From Ruminococcus sp. (GTDB taxonomy: Bacteria > Bacillota > Clostridia > Oscillospirales > Ruminococcaceae): a stretch of DNA of 34,032 nucleotides. The notes under the pieces are model-generated. The model was not told the origin of the DNA, ran no database searches, and saw nothing but the letters and a program-made list of their open reading frames with translations. The stretch is taken from contig SVNU01000012.1 in assembly GCA_015066715.1 (NCBI GenBank), forward strand, positions 1 to 34,032, written 5' to 3'. Shown here one piece after another: positions 1 through 8,093 of this stretch. How positions within the stretch are numbered: the first letter of the stretch is position 1; the number at the start of each line of letters is the position of its first letter. A program made the position numbers and the translations under genes.

Positions 1-126
1 CGGTGGGCTGTTTTTCAAGAGGGGACGCTTTGCAAGAAAAAGCGTCCCCTTACTATCTGCCTTCGTAATATAAATCTGCCGATTTAATCGGCACGAAAAT
101 CAATATTTAGGTTTTTCTACAGTCTG
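1..126 (+). mobile_element. Partial copy (3' part) of an interspersed TIR-bounded MITE-like element, cut by the window start
   Basis: Aligns without gaps to 7584-7709 (about 12 mismatches in 126 by eye). Contains the GGGGACGCTTT/AAAGCGTCCCC hairpin and TGCCGATTTAATCGGCA palindrome. Ends TTTTTCTACAGTCTG exactly at the base of the hairpin at 127. Confidence 0.8.
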
Positions 127-154
127 AGAGCAGCATTTTAACTAATGCTGCTCT
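127..154 (+). terminator. Terminator-like hairpin abutting repeat copy 1
   Basis: AGAGCAGCATT (127-137), loop ttaact, AATGCTGCTCT (144-154), followed by TCTAATTTTT. Confidence 0.6.
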
Positions 155-194
155 TCTAATTTTTAGGATATTTTTTCTAATTTGACAAATCGTG

Positions 195-223
195 TTTACT
201 TTTTTAAGAAAATATGTTATAAT
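195..223 (+). promoter_or_regulatory. Sigma-A-like promoter for the LRR-dockerin gene
   Basis: TTTACT (195-200), 17-bp spacer, TATAAT (218-223) with extended TG (TGTTATAAT). Confidence 0.6.
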
Positions 224-289
224 GTATATAATTACACAAAAGTAATATTTTTCTTATATGAAAGAATAAAAAAATTTCAGGAGGATATT

Positions 290-1978
290 ATGAAAAAGAA
301 AATATCAGCAATTCTAACATCTTTGGCGCTGACAACAGCATGTATGTCAGCAAGCTTTATAGTTCCGCAGCAATATGAAGTTTTAGCAGCAGAAATTTCT
401 GATGTTGCCGGTGATGAATCAATTGGTACATACAATGAGCTTACATATAAGATTTGTTCAGATGATGAAGGTCAATATATTGAAATCACCAATTGTGACG
501 AAACAGCTACAGAAGTTATTATACCGGAAGAAATTAATGGATTGCCTGTTACTGCAATAGAATATTCTGCTTTTAGTTCATGTACTGAACTTATAAATGT
601 GAAATTACCGGATGCTTTAAAAAAAATCGCCGGAACAGCTTTTTTGGATTGTGAAAAAATCACAGAAATTATAATTCCGGAAAATGTTGAACACATTGAA
701 GCTTTTGCTTTTTCAGATTGCAGTAATTTAGAAAAAGTATATGTAACGAGTAAAAATGTCGAATTTGGAGATATAGTTTTTACAAATGGTGTAAACGTAC
801 CAACTTTGGATAATCCAAATGGTGGATATATTTTTATCGGTACTATTTATGGGTATGAGAATTCAACTGCACAAGAATATGCCGAAAATAATGATATAGC
901 ATTTGAAATTCTTGACGAAGAACCGGCTGTTACAACAGCAACAACTACAGCTACAGAAACTTCAACTACTACATTAACTACAACAATTTCTGATACATCA
1001 ACAACAGATGCATCATCACTGACAACTGTTTCTGCAACCACTTCCCTTTCCGTAACTTCAACTTCTGTTTCAACTGGCATTAAAGATATTCTTGTTTTTG
1101 AAAAAGTTGATGAAGACAATGACGATGAATATGATTATGTCGAGATAATTTATTGCAACGGTGAAGTTCCTGTTATCAATATTCCTTCAAAAGTTGATGA
1201 TTTACCAGTTAAAAGCATAGATAATGCTGCTTTCAAAGGCAATCAAACTCTTGAAAAAATACTTATCCCTAACAATATTGAAAACATTGAAAGCTACGCT
1301 TTCAAAGATTGTACCAATCTTTCAAATATAACAATAATCAATCCGAAATGTGACATCTGCGATTCACCGGATACCATTCCTGAAGATGCTGTAATTTATG
1401 CTTATGAAAATTCAACTGCTCAGGAATATGCATTAAAATATGAAAGAGAATTTGTTTCATTAGGAGAAATGCCTGCTTTTACAACTCCGGTAACCACAAC
1501 AGTTACAACAAATACAACAACAACAACTACTACTACTACAACCACATCAACAACACAAACTTCTACCGAAGCAACAACAACAGCAACAACCACTACTAAA
1601 ATTACTACTGCCACAACTCAGACTTCTACAACAACTTCATTAACTGCTGTTACCACCACAACTTCTCAGTCAACTACAACTACTACTTCTACTACCCTTA
1701 CAACAATTACAACTGTAGCGACAACTACAACGACATCTGTTGTAACAATGTCTGTATATGTTGGTGATGCCAATCGTGACGGTAAAGTAAATGTAAGTGA
1801 CGCTGCATTTATTGCCAGAGCACTTGCAACAAAAAATCAGGATATTTTACCATACTATGCAGATGTTAATGAAGACAATAAAGTAAATGTAAGTGATGCG
1901 GCAACTATTGCAAGAAGGCTTGCAAGAAAGGATGGCAAGCACTGGACAACGATTATAATTGTTGTGACAAAAAATTAG
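290..1978 (+). CDS. Secreted leucine-rich-repeat (LRR_5/BspA-like) protein with Thr-rich linkers and C-terminal type I dockerin
   Basis: The ATG at 290 follows AGGAGG; the signal peptide is MKKKISAILTSLALTTACMSASFIVPQQYEVLAA. There are two LRR_5-type blocks, each ending in Y(G/A)YENSTAQEYA, poly-Thr linkers, and two dockerin Ca-binding repeats DANRDGKVNVSD and DVNEDNKVNVSD. The listed ORF start at 182 lies upstream of the -10 and is unlikely. Confidence 0.9.
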   Translation: MKKKISAILTSLALTTACMSASFIVPQQYEVLAAEISDVAGDESIGTYNELTYKICSDDEGQYIEITNCDETATEVIIPEEINGLPVTAIEYSAFSSCTELINVKLPDALKKIAGTAFLDCEKITEIIIPENVEHIEAFAFSDCSNLEKVYVTSKNVEFGDIVFTNGVNVPTLDNPNGGYIFIGTIYGYENSTAQEYAENNDIAFEILDEEPAVTTATTTATETSTTTLTTTISDTSTTDASSLTTVSATTSLSVTSTSVSTGIKDILVFEKVDEDNDDEYDYVEIIYCNGEVPVINIPSKVDDLPVKSIDNAAFKGNQTLEKILIPNNIENIESYAFKDCTNLSNITIINPKCDICDSPDTIPEDAVIYAYENSTAQEYALKYEREFVSLGEMPAFTTPVTTTVTTNTTTTTTTTTTTSTTQTSTEATTTATTTTKITTATTQTSTTTSLTAVTTTTSQSTTTTTSTTLTTITTVATTTTTSVVTMSVYVGDANRDGKVNVSDAAFIARALATKNQDILPYYADVNEDNKVNVSDAATIARRLARKDGKHWTTIIIVVTKN

Positions 1979-1991
1979 TCTGAATAAATTT

Positions 1992-2026
1992 ATGCACCAT
2001 AAAAGGTTAAGACTTTTATGGTGCAT
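1992..2026 (+). terminator. Intrinsic terminator after the LRR-dockerin gene
   Basis: 14-bp perfect stem ATGCACCATAAAAG / CTTTTATGGTGCAT, 7-nt loop, then ATTATTTTTCT. Confidence 0.85.
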
Positions 2027-2043
2027 ATTATTTTTCTGTAGAC

Positions 2044-2072
2044 TTGACAAATATGTTAATATATGATAAAAT
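2044..2072 (+). promoter_or_regulatory. Sigma-A-like promoter for the phosphorelay operon
   Basis: TTGACA (2044-2049), 17-bp spacer, TAAAAT (2067-2072). Confidence 0.55.
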
Positions 2073-2226
2073 AATTAAAAGTGACAAATTAAGTGATGCT
2101 TTTACAGTTATATTTATCAAAATTGCCTTACAACTATTACATTGTTTTATTCGGATAAGATTATATAGCATGTTAAAATAATTTGAAGAATAATATATGG
2201 TTAAATACATAGAATGGAGAATTATT

Positions 2227-5139
2227 ATGGTTAATAATACTAATAATGGTACTACTAATAATGATAAATATTTTTCTCTTAATGATAAAATTATGAACCT
2301 ATTTATGAATGAAGCCTTTTATAGCTTAGGTTGTGTGAATTTATCTGCAAATGAGTACAGAACTGTATATAATAATGATAACATTCCTGAAAATGTGTTT
2401 AAAACATATGATGAATTTATTTTAAATTCTTCTAAATGTATTACTGATGAAAACCAGTCTAAAGAATATCTAAAGGTATTTAACCGTGAACATCTTTTGA
2501 ATATATTTAAAAGAGGCTCTGGTCAACAGCTTCTAAAATATAAAGTTTTGTTAAATGATGGTTCATTATACTGGTTTGAAACAAAAATTGTTTTTTTAGA
2601 GGAAAGCAATAACGAAATTTTTGCGGTATACATATCCAAAAATATCAATGCTGAAATGTCACAGATTAATCATATGGGTTTGCTCATGAAAAAGGAGCGC
2701 ATTTATAAGACTGCGATTAACGCCAATGCATCCGGATATTTTGAAGTAAACCTTACCAAAGATATTATCATTGGTAAAATTCTGGATTACAGATTTTCAA
2801 AATCAAGTCCGACAGAAATTATGCCGGACTTAGGATATCCTGTTTGCTATTCCAAGTTCATGAAGTGGTCTCTTGATAACATTTTTAAGTCAAATATTCA
2901 AAGCTTTATTCTGAATACAGATAAGGAATATTTGATTTCCAAATTTCACTCAGGTGCCAGAACACATGAAGTCCGTTTCTGGACTTACGATAGAAAAGGT
3001 CAGATTCACTATCATAAACAGACATATTTTATGTCAAAGGATGAATTGACCGGTGATATTATTGCAGTATGTATATTAAAGGATGACAGTGAAAGTCAGC
3101 GTAAGGAAGATGAGTTAAAGCGTAATAATGAAATTATTTCAGTACTTTCTGATGAGTATACAACTATTTTTTATGTTGACGTTGAAAATAATATCGTAAT
3201 ACCATACAGAATTACTCCAGAGTTCAAAAATCTTTTCAGAATACATAATCTTGATAATAAAAATTATTCTGAAATTATGGAATGCTACATAAATAACATT
3301 GTTGTAGAGGATGACAGGGAAAATGTCAGAAAATCTGTATCGGTTGATAATATAAGACATAAGCTGTATCACAGAAAAAACTTCTGTTTTATATATCGTT
3401 CCAAAAGTATTGGTATTTCAAGATTTTTTGAAATGAAAATTGCCAAAATCGGACAAGGCTCTTCTTTTCAGACTTTTGTTGTCGGATTTTCAAATAAGGA
3501 CGATCATTTCAGAAAAGAAAAAGAGCGTCAGAGTCGTATAACTCAGAATAATGAAATCATTAATGTGCTTGCAAGTGAATATGAATTTGTTTTTTATGTT
3601 GATCTTGATACTGATACTTTTACGCCGTATAATTTATCCGGTGTTAATGGACAGATTATTGCAAAGTACATGAGGTCAGCAAAAAAATATTCTGAAATAA
3701 AAAAGATATATGTAGACAACTGGATTGTTGATGAAGATAAGGAAAGAATGTTTAATGAATCGGATATACCGAATATCAGAAAACAACTTCTTAATAAAAA
3801 GACATATACAGCGGAATTTCTTGGATATAATAAAAATCATGATATTCACTATTATGAAATGAAAGTTATCAGGGTTGATGACAAAAGTGTACCAAGCTTT
3901 GCAGTTGTTGGTGTTGCTGATAAAAACGATGAAATACGTCGGCAAAATGAATACAATGAACAGCTTGAAGTTGCAAGAAAAAAAGCTGAAGATGCAAATA
4001 AAGCCAAAAGTACATTTCTGTTTAATATGTCACATGATATCCGTACGCCGATGAATGCCATATTAGGATTTACATCCATGGCGAAAAAGTATATTGATGA
4101 TTTTGATAAAATAAGCGAATGTCTGGATAAGGTTGAAATTTCGGGTAATCATCTTCTTTCGCTTATAAATGATGTCCTTGATATGGCACGAATTGAAAGT
4201 AATAAGATAATTATTGAGGAAACGCCAAATAATATACGTTCAGATATACAGCAAATCATTCAGATTATGCAGCAGAATGCTTCAGAAAAAGATATAGAAT
4301 TGTCTCTTGACATTAAAAATCTTACTGATGAGGACATATATGTTGATGCTTTAAGACTTAACCGTATTATTATGAATATTATGAGTAATTCACTCAAGTA
4401 CACCAAGCCAGGTGGAAGCATAATGGTTACAGTTGAGCAGTTTCCTTCTGACAAACCCGGATATGGAAAATATGACCTTGTTTTCAGTGATACCGGAATC
4501 GGTATGAGCAAGGAATTTCTTGAAACAATTTTTGATTCATTTACCCGTGAAAAGACTTCCACAATAAGCGGTATACAAGGTACAGGTCTTGGTATGGCTA
4601 TTACCAAAAGCTTCGTTGAGCTTATGGGTGGAACCATTGATATTGACAGTGCTCTTGGTATAGGTACAACCGTTACATGTCACATGTATTTTAGAATTCA
4701 GGTTAAGCCGACCGAAGATGATGATATTGATTTTAATAATAATGATATTGATTTTAGCAAGGTTCGTGTCTTACTTGTTGAAGATAATGAATTGAATCTG
4801 GAAATTGCAAAAGATATTTTAGAAGAACTTGGCGTTACTGTTGAAGATGCAAATGATGGTTCTGTTGCTGTTGATATGGTAAATATTAAACCTGCCGGAT
4901 ATTATGACCTTATATTTATGGATATTCAGATGCCATATATGGATGGATATAAGGCAACAAGGGCTATAAGAAGTATAAAGGATAATAATGTTTCAAATGT
5001 TCCTATTGTTGCGATGACAGCCAATGCTTTTGAGGAAGACAAGAAAAAAGCCTTTGAATCAGGGATGAACGGTCATCTTGCTAAGCCTTTGAATATTCAT
5101 GAGCTTATTAATACACTATGCAAGTTTTGTATAAAATAA
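2227..5139 (+). CDS. Cytosolic PAS-rich hybrid sensor histidine kinase (HisKA-HATPase_c-REC)
   Basis: Start chosen at ATG 2227, preceded by AATGGAGAATTATT. H-box FLFNMSHDIRTPMNAILGF; N/G boxes NRIIMNIMSNSLKYT, DTGIGM, GTGLGMAI; REC VLLVEDNELN...LIFMDIQMPYMDG...AKPLN. At least two related PAS-like modules (EII[SN]VL[SA][SD]EY...FYVD). No obvious TM helix. Confidence 0.93.
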   Translation: MVNNTNNGTTNNDKYFSLNDKIMNLFMNEAFYSLGCVNLSANEYRTVYNNDNIPENVFKTYDEFILNSSKCITDENQSKEYLKVFNREHLLNIFKRGSGQQLLKYKVLLNDGSLYWFETKIVFLEESNNEIFAVYISKNINAEMSQINHMGLLMKKERIYKTAINANASGYFEVNLTKDIIIGKILDYRFSKSSPTEIMPDLGYPVCYSKFMKWSLDNIFKSNIQSFILNTDKEYLISKFHSGARTHEVRFWTYDRKGQIHYHKQTYFMSKDELTGDIIAVCILKDDSESQRKEDELKRNNEIISVLSDEYTTIFYVDVENNIVIPYRITPEFKNLFRIHNLDNKNYSEIMECYINNIVVEDDRENVRKSVSVDNIRHKLYHRKNFCFIYRSKSIGISRFFEMKIAKIGQGSSFQTFVVGFSNKDDHFRKEKERQSRITQNNEIINVLASEYEFVFYVDLDTDTFTPYNLSGVNGQIIAKYMRSAKKYSEIKKIYVDNWIVDEDKERMFNESDIPNIRKQLLNKKTYTAEFLGYNKNHDIHYYEMKVIRVDDKSVPSFAVVGVADKNDEIRRQNEYNEQLEVARKKAEDANKAKSTFLFNMSHDIRTPMNAILGFTSMAKKYIDDFDKISECLDKVEISGNHLLSLINDVLDMARIESNKIIIEETPNNIRSDIQQIIQIMQQNASEKDIELSLDIKNLTDEDIYVDALRLNRIIMNIMSNSLKYTKPGGSIMVTVEQFPSDKPGYGKYDLVFSDTGIGMSKEFLETIFDSFTREKTSTISGIQGTGLGMAITKSFVELMGGTIDIDSALGIGTTVTCHMYFRIQVKPTEDDDIDFNNNDIDFSKVRVLLVEDNELNLEIAKDILEELGVTVEDANDGSVAVDMVNIKPAGYYDLIFMDIQMPYMDGYKATRAIRSIKDNNVSNVPIVAMTANAFEEDKKKAFESGMNGHLAKPLNIHELINTLCKFCIK

Positions 5140-5220
5140 AATATACATATAAAAATTATAACGTTTACAATTCATGTAAAAATAAATAACGAGCTGCTAT
5201 GCAGCGGAATGGAGATTATT

Positions 5221-5574
5221 ATGTTTAATCCTAACGAATTAATTGCACTTGGTATAAATCTTGATGAAGCACTTGAAAGATTTATGGGAAAACAGTCTAT
5301 TTATGACAAAATGCTTAAAAAACTTCCAAAAGCAATTGAGCAGTATCAGGTGCTTGAATGTTTTCTTGAAGGAGACTATGAAAAGGCTGTTGCAAATGCG
5401 CATACACTCAAGGGCGCAACAGGAAATCTTTCGGTTACTCCCCTTTTTACCGCTTATACAGAGATTGTTGATAATCTGAGAGCCAACAATCCACAGGCTG
5501 CACAGGCAATTCTCGAAGAAATTCTTCCTGTTCAGGAAAAAATTGTTGCATACATTGAAGAAAATGCTGATTAA
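5221..5574 (+). CDS. Stand-alone histidine phosphotransfer (Hpt) protein
   Basis: Hpt motif ANAHTLKGATGNL. ATG at 5221 follows GGAGATTATT; the ORF ATG at 5209 overlaps the ribosome-binding site. Confidence 0.88.
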   Translation: MFNPNELIALGINLDEALERFMGKQSIYDKMLKKLPKAIEQYQVLECFLEGDYEKAVANAHTLKGATGNLSVTPLFTAYTEIVDNLRANNPQAAQAILEEILPVQEKIVAYIEENAD

Positions 5575-5617
5575 TTTCTGAAGGATTCAATAAAAATATA
5601 TTAAGGAGAAAGTTTTT

Positions 5618-6697
5618 ATGGCTGGAAATTTAAAAAAACTTATGATTGTCGATGACTCAGAAATCGATCGTGAAATACTTGAAGAAATACTTAAAGATGA
5701 TTTTGCAGTTGTAAAAGCTGCAAGCGGTTTTGCCGCAATGGAAATGCTTGTAAATAAAGCCGAAACAATTGACGGACTTCTTCTTGACGTTTCAATGCCT
5801 GTAATGGATGGCTTTATGGTTTTGCAGATGATGGAAGAAAATGATATTACTGATATTCCTGTATTTATGATAACAGCTGAGGGTACTAAGGATAACATTA
5901 TCAAAGCTGCACGTTATAATGTCAAAAACTTTATTGTAAAGCCATTTGATGCAAAGGAAGTTCTTCAACGTTTACGTACATTCTTTAATATTGCTGCTGC
6001 ACCTATAACACCTAATTCACAGACTTCTGACGAGTATCATCAGGATGCTTATTCTGATATGCAGACTTATATCAGAACGCTCCAGAAGGTGTATATTGCC
6101 TATCTGAAGAATAACAATATGGATTATTCCCATTATGAGCGTGTAACAAACATTGTAAAAATTCTTATGAGTCAATATGTTATCAATGAAAAGCTTCGTG
6201 ATATAAATAATGATAATATTGATGTTATCAGTAAAGCATCATTTTTCATTGATATTGGTTATATGGCAATTCCTGACAAGATTCTTAGCTCTACAAGTCG
6301 TACTCAGGAAGAAACATCAATGTATCGAAAGCATACAGAGCTCGGCGGAAAGCTTATTACGATGAACCGTGCACCGTCATGCCGTTATTTTGTAAGGGTA
6401 TGCTCTGATATGTGTATTCACCATCATGAGCGTTATAACGGTACTGGATATCCTCACAGTCTTAAATATCAGGAAAATTCCGATATTACTCAGATTGTCA
6501 GAATTGCAGATCTCTTTGACAAAATTTTCTTTTCATACGGTTCTCACGGCGACGAACAGTTTGATATGGCAATGACCGAAATTGCATCCGACGAAGGCTC
6601 ATGTAAACCTACTCTTGTAAATTTATGCAAGAATTGTAAATCAAAAATCATGATTTATTACAAAAAGCTTGCCATAACATCGAAAATAAAAATGTAG
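5618..6697 (+). CDS. Response regulator with C-terminal degenerate HD-GYP-type domain
   Basis: REC: LMIVDDSEIDRE...LLLDVSMPVMDG...FIVKPFD. HD-GYP-like: HTELGGKLI, HHERYNGTGYP, RIADLFDKI. The HDIGK motif is replaced by IDIGY. Confidence 0.88.
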   Translation: MAGNLKKLMIVDDSEIDREILEEILKDDFAVVKAASGFAAMEMLVNKAETIDGLLLDVSMPVMDGFMVLQMMEENDITDIPVFMITAEGTKDNIIKAARYNVKNFIVKPFDAKEVLQRLRTFFNIAAAPITPNSQTSDEYHQDAYSDMQTYIRTLQKVYIAYLKNNNMDYSHYERVTNIVKILMSQYVINEKLRDINNDNIDVISKASFFIDIGYMAIPDKILSSTSRTQEETSMYRKHTELGGKLITMNRAPSCRYFVRVCSDMCIHHHERYNGTGYPHSLKYQENSDITQIVRIADLFDKIFFSYGSHGDEQFDMAMTEIASDEGSCKPTLVNLCKNCKSKIMIYYKKLAITSKIKM

Positions 6698-6703
6698 GAA
6701 AAT

Positions 6704-7366
6704 ATGAATAACAAATTTGAAAGGTTACTGTCTATAGCTATAGATAATATATCCTATGACGATACTGTTTTTATTCGCTCATGCTTAACTGACAGTGGTT
6801 ATGAAATACGCAGTACAGCCGCTTCTATGATACTTAACTCACCATATTCAGATGAAAACGATATAGAGCTTTTATATAAAATGTGTGATGATGAAGAAGC
6901 ACTGGTCAGGATTGAAGTGTATGATGCACTCTCCTGTTGTTCAGAAAAATATGTTGCCGACAAGATCAAGTCGGCAATAATATCTGAGGATAATTGTGTA
7001 TCACGAAACTATGCGATAATTTGCTGGACAGATGTTACAGCAAAAATTACGCAGGATTATGCACAGGAAATTGAATTCATAAAATCAATTCAGAAAAGCA
7101 AGCTGATTTGCACTGATCATTGCAGATTAAGCTGTTATTATGCACTTTACAGATTTGGCGAAGCCGGAAGCCTTGAAAGTATGCTTGATTTTTTGAACAG
7201 TAATGATTATCATATTCAATGTGCAGTTGTAAATTTTCTTAGCTGTTCTGTCAAATCACAAGATATTCCAACTGTAAATAGTGAGTTGGAAAGAGTTTTG
7301 AAAACAAGTCCTGTCAGAGCAGTAGCTGAGACTATTAAGAATTTTCTCAATAAATATTGCATATAA
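6704..7366 (+). CDS. HEAT-repeat-like protein in the phosphorelay operon
   Basis: Repeated alpha-helical pattern (SCLTDSGYEIRSTAASMIL..., CDDEEALVRIEVYDALS..., LNSNDYHIQCAVVNFLS...). Starts 7 nt after the RR stop. Confidence 0.65.
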   Translation: MNNKFERLLSIAIDNISYDDTVFIRSCLTDSGYEIRSTAASMILNSPYSDENDIELLYKMCDDEEALVRIEVYDALSCCSEKYVADKIKSAIISEDNCVSRNYAIICWTDVTAKITQDYAQEIEFIKSIQKSKLICTDHCRLSCYYALYRFGEAGSLESMLDFLNSNDYHIQCAVVNFLSCSVKSQDIPTVNSELERVLKTSPVRAVAETIKNFLNKYCI

Positions 7367-7367
7367 A

Positions 7368-7393
7368 AAACCGTCAGTTTTATCTGACGGTTT
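7368..7393. terminator. Bidirectional terminator hairpin, left copy of a 26-bp direct repeat
   Basis: AAACCGTCAG-TTTTAT-CTGACGGTTT; identical to 7710-7735; immediately followed by CAG of the element. Confidence 0.85.
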
Positions 7394-7709
7394 CAGTTTG
7401 TCGAAAAAGTCGTTTTTGAAATTTCAAACTAAAAGTTTTTTGGTCCAGCAATTTTTTCAAAAATGCTGGCGGAATCTACTTTGCATGCCTTCAGCACTCG
7501 GCAGAGCCTTTGGTCGCTCACCGCAGTGAGCGAAAATTCCATGTCGAAGGCGCATTTACGAGGGGTGAATTGACAAAACAGCCCAGTGGGCTGTTTTTCA
7601 AGAGGGGACGCTTTGCAAGAAAAAGCGTCCCCTTACTATCTTTCCTCGTTATTTAAATCTGCCGATTTAATCGGCACAATAATCATAAATGAGGTTTTTC
7701 TACAGTCTG
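7394..7709 (+). mobile_element. Complete 316-bp non-coding TIR-bounded element (MITE-like), inserted between two copies of a terminator hairpin
   Basis: Ends CAGTTTGTCGAAAAA and (reverse complement) CAGACTGTAGAAAAA, 12/15 identical. Flanked by 26-bp perfect direct repeats. 3' part recurs at 1-126 and, inverted, at 33886-34032. Confidence 0.82.
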
Positions 7710-7735
7710 AAACCGTCAGTTTTATCTGACGGTTT
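7710..7735. terminator. Bidirectional terminator hairpin, right copy of the 26-bp direct repeat (serves hisE on the - strand)
   Basis: AAACCGTCAGTTTTATCTGACGGTTT followed by TTG; 18 bp beyond the hisE stop. Confidence 0.85.
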
Positions 7736-7753
7736 TTGTTATGATTAAATAAA

Positions 7754-8092
7754 TCATGTATTCTTATCAACCTGATGGAAAGTCTTGAGATTACCGATTT
7801 TTTCATTTCTTTCATCAAGTACCTTTTCAATTTCAGACCAGTCAAGTCCCTGATTTGCACAAAGAACCATGATATGATAAAGAAGGTCATTGATTTCGTT
7901 CTTTAATTCGTCATTGTCATTGTTTTTTGCGGCAATAACAGTTTCTGTTGCTTCTTCACCGATTTTCTTGCAGATTTTATCTACACCCTTTTCAAAAAGG
8001 TAGCAAGTGTAGGAATTTTCCTGTGCTGTACCGTTTTCAAAGGCTGCCTTTCTTTGCTTTATAACTTCAAAAATTTCTTCATAAACTGACAT
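7754..8092 (-). CDS. hisE: Phosphoribosyl-ATP pyrophosphatase
   Basis: MSVYEEIFEVIKQRK...KIGEEATETVIAAKN...NEINDLLYHIMVL. Start trimmed from the ORF to MSVYEE. Confidence 0.93.
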   Translation of the reverse strand: MSVYEEIFEVIKQRKAAFENGTAQENSYTCYLFEKGVDKICKKIGEEATETVIAAKNNDNDELKNEINDLLYHIMVLCANQGLDWSEIEKVLDERNEKIGNLKTFHQVDKNT

Positions 8093-8093
8093 T

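Noticed and set aside
1420-1614. Antisense ORF encoding poly-Val protein (also 847-1119)
   Set aside because: Reverse complement of the Thr-codon-rich linker of the LRR-dockerin gene; composition artefact.
1490-1750. Tandem ACA/ACT-rich repeat tract as a CRISPR or microsatellite array
   Set aside because: Imperfect triplet repetition explained by Thr-rich coding linkers; no constant repeat/variable spacer pattern.
5193-5205. Small hairpin GCTGC-TAT-GCAGC just upstream of the Hpt ribosome-binding site as a riboswitch
   Set aside because: Only a 5-bp stem with no larger aptamer-like architecture; not enough to support a regulatory RNA.
5261-5479. 72-aa ORF in alternate frame within the Hpt gene
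   Set aside because: The Hpt frame has a clear family motif and ribosome-binding site.
7394-7709. Considered a group IIC intron (known to insert after terminators) or a full insertion sequence
   Set aside because: Too short (316 bp), no reverse transcriptase or transposase ORF, no recognisable intron domain V; non-autonomous TIR element fits better.
7636-7890. - strand 84-aa ORF overlapping the repeat element and hisE
   Set aside because: Runs antisense to and out of frame with hisE and through the non-coding repeat; no start context or family.
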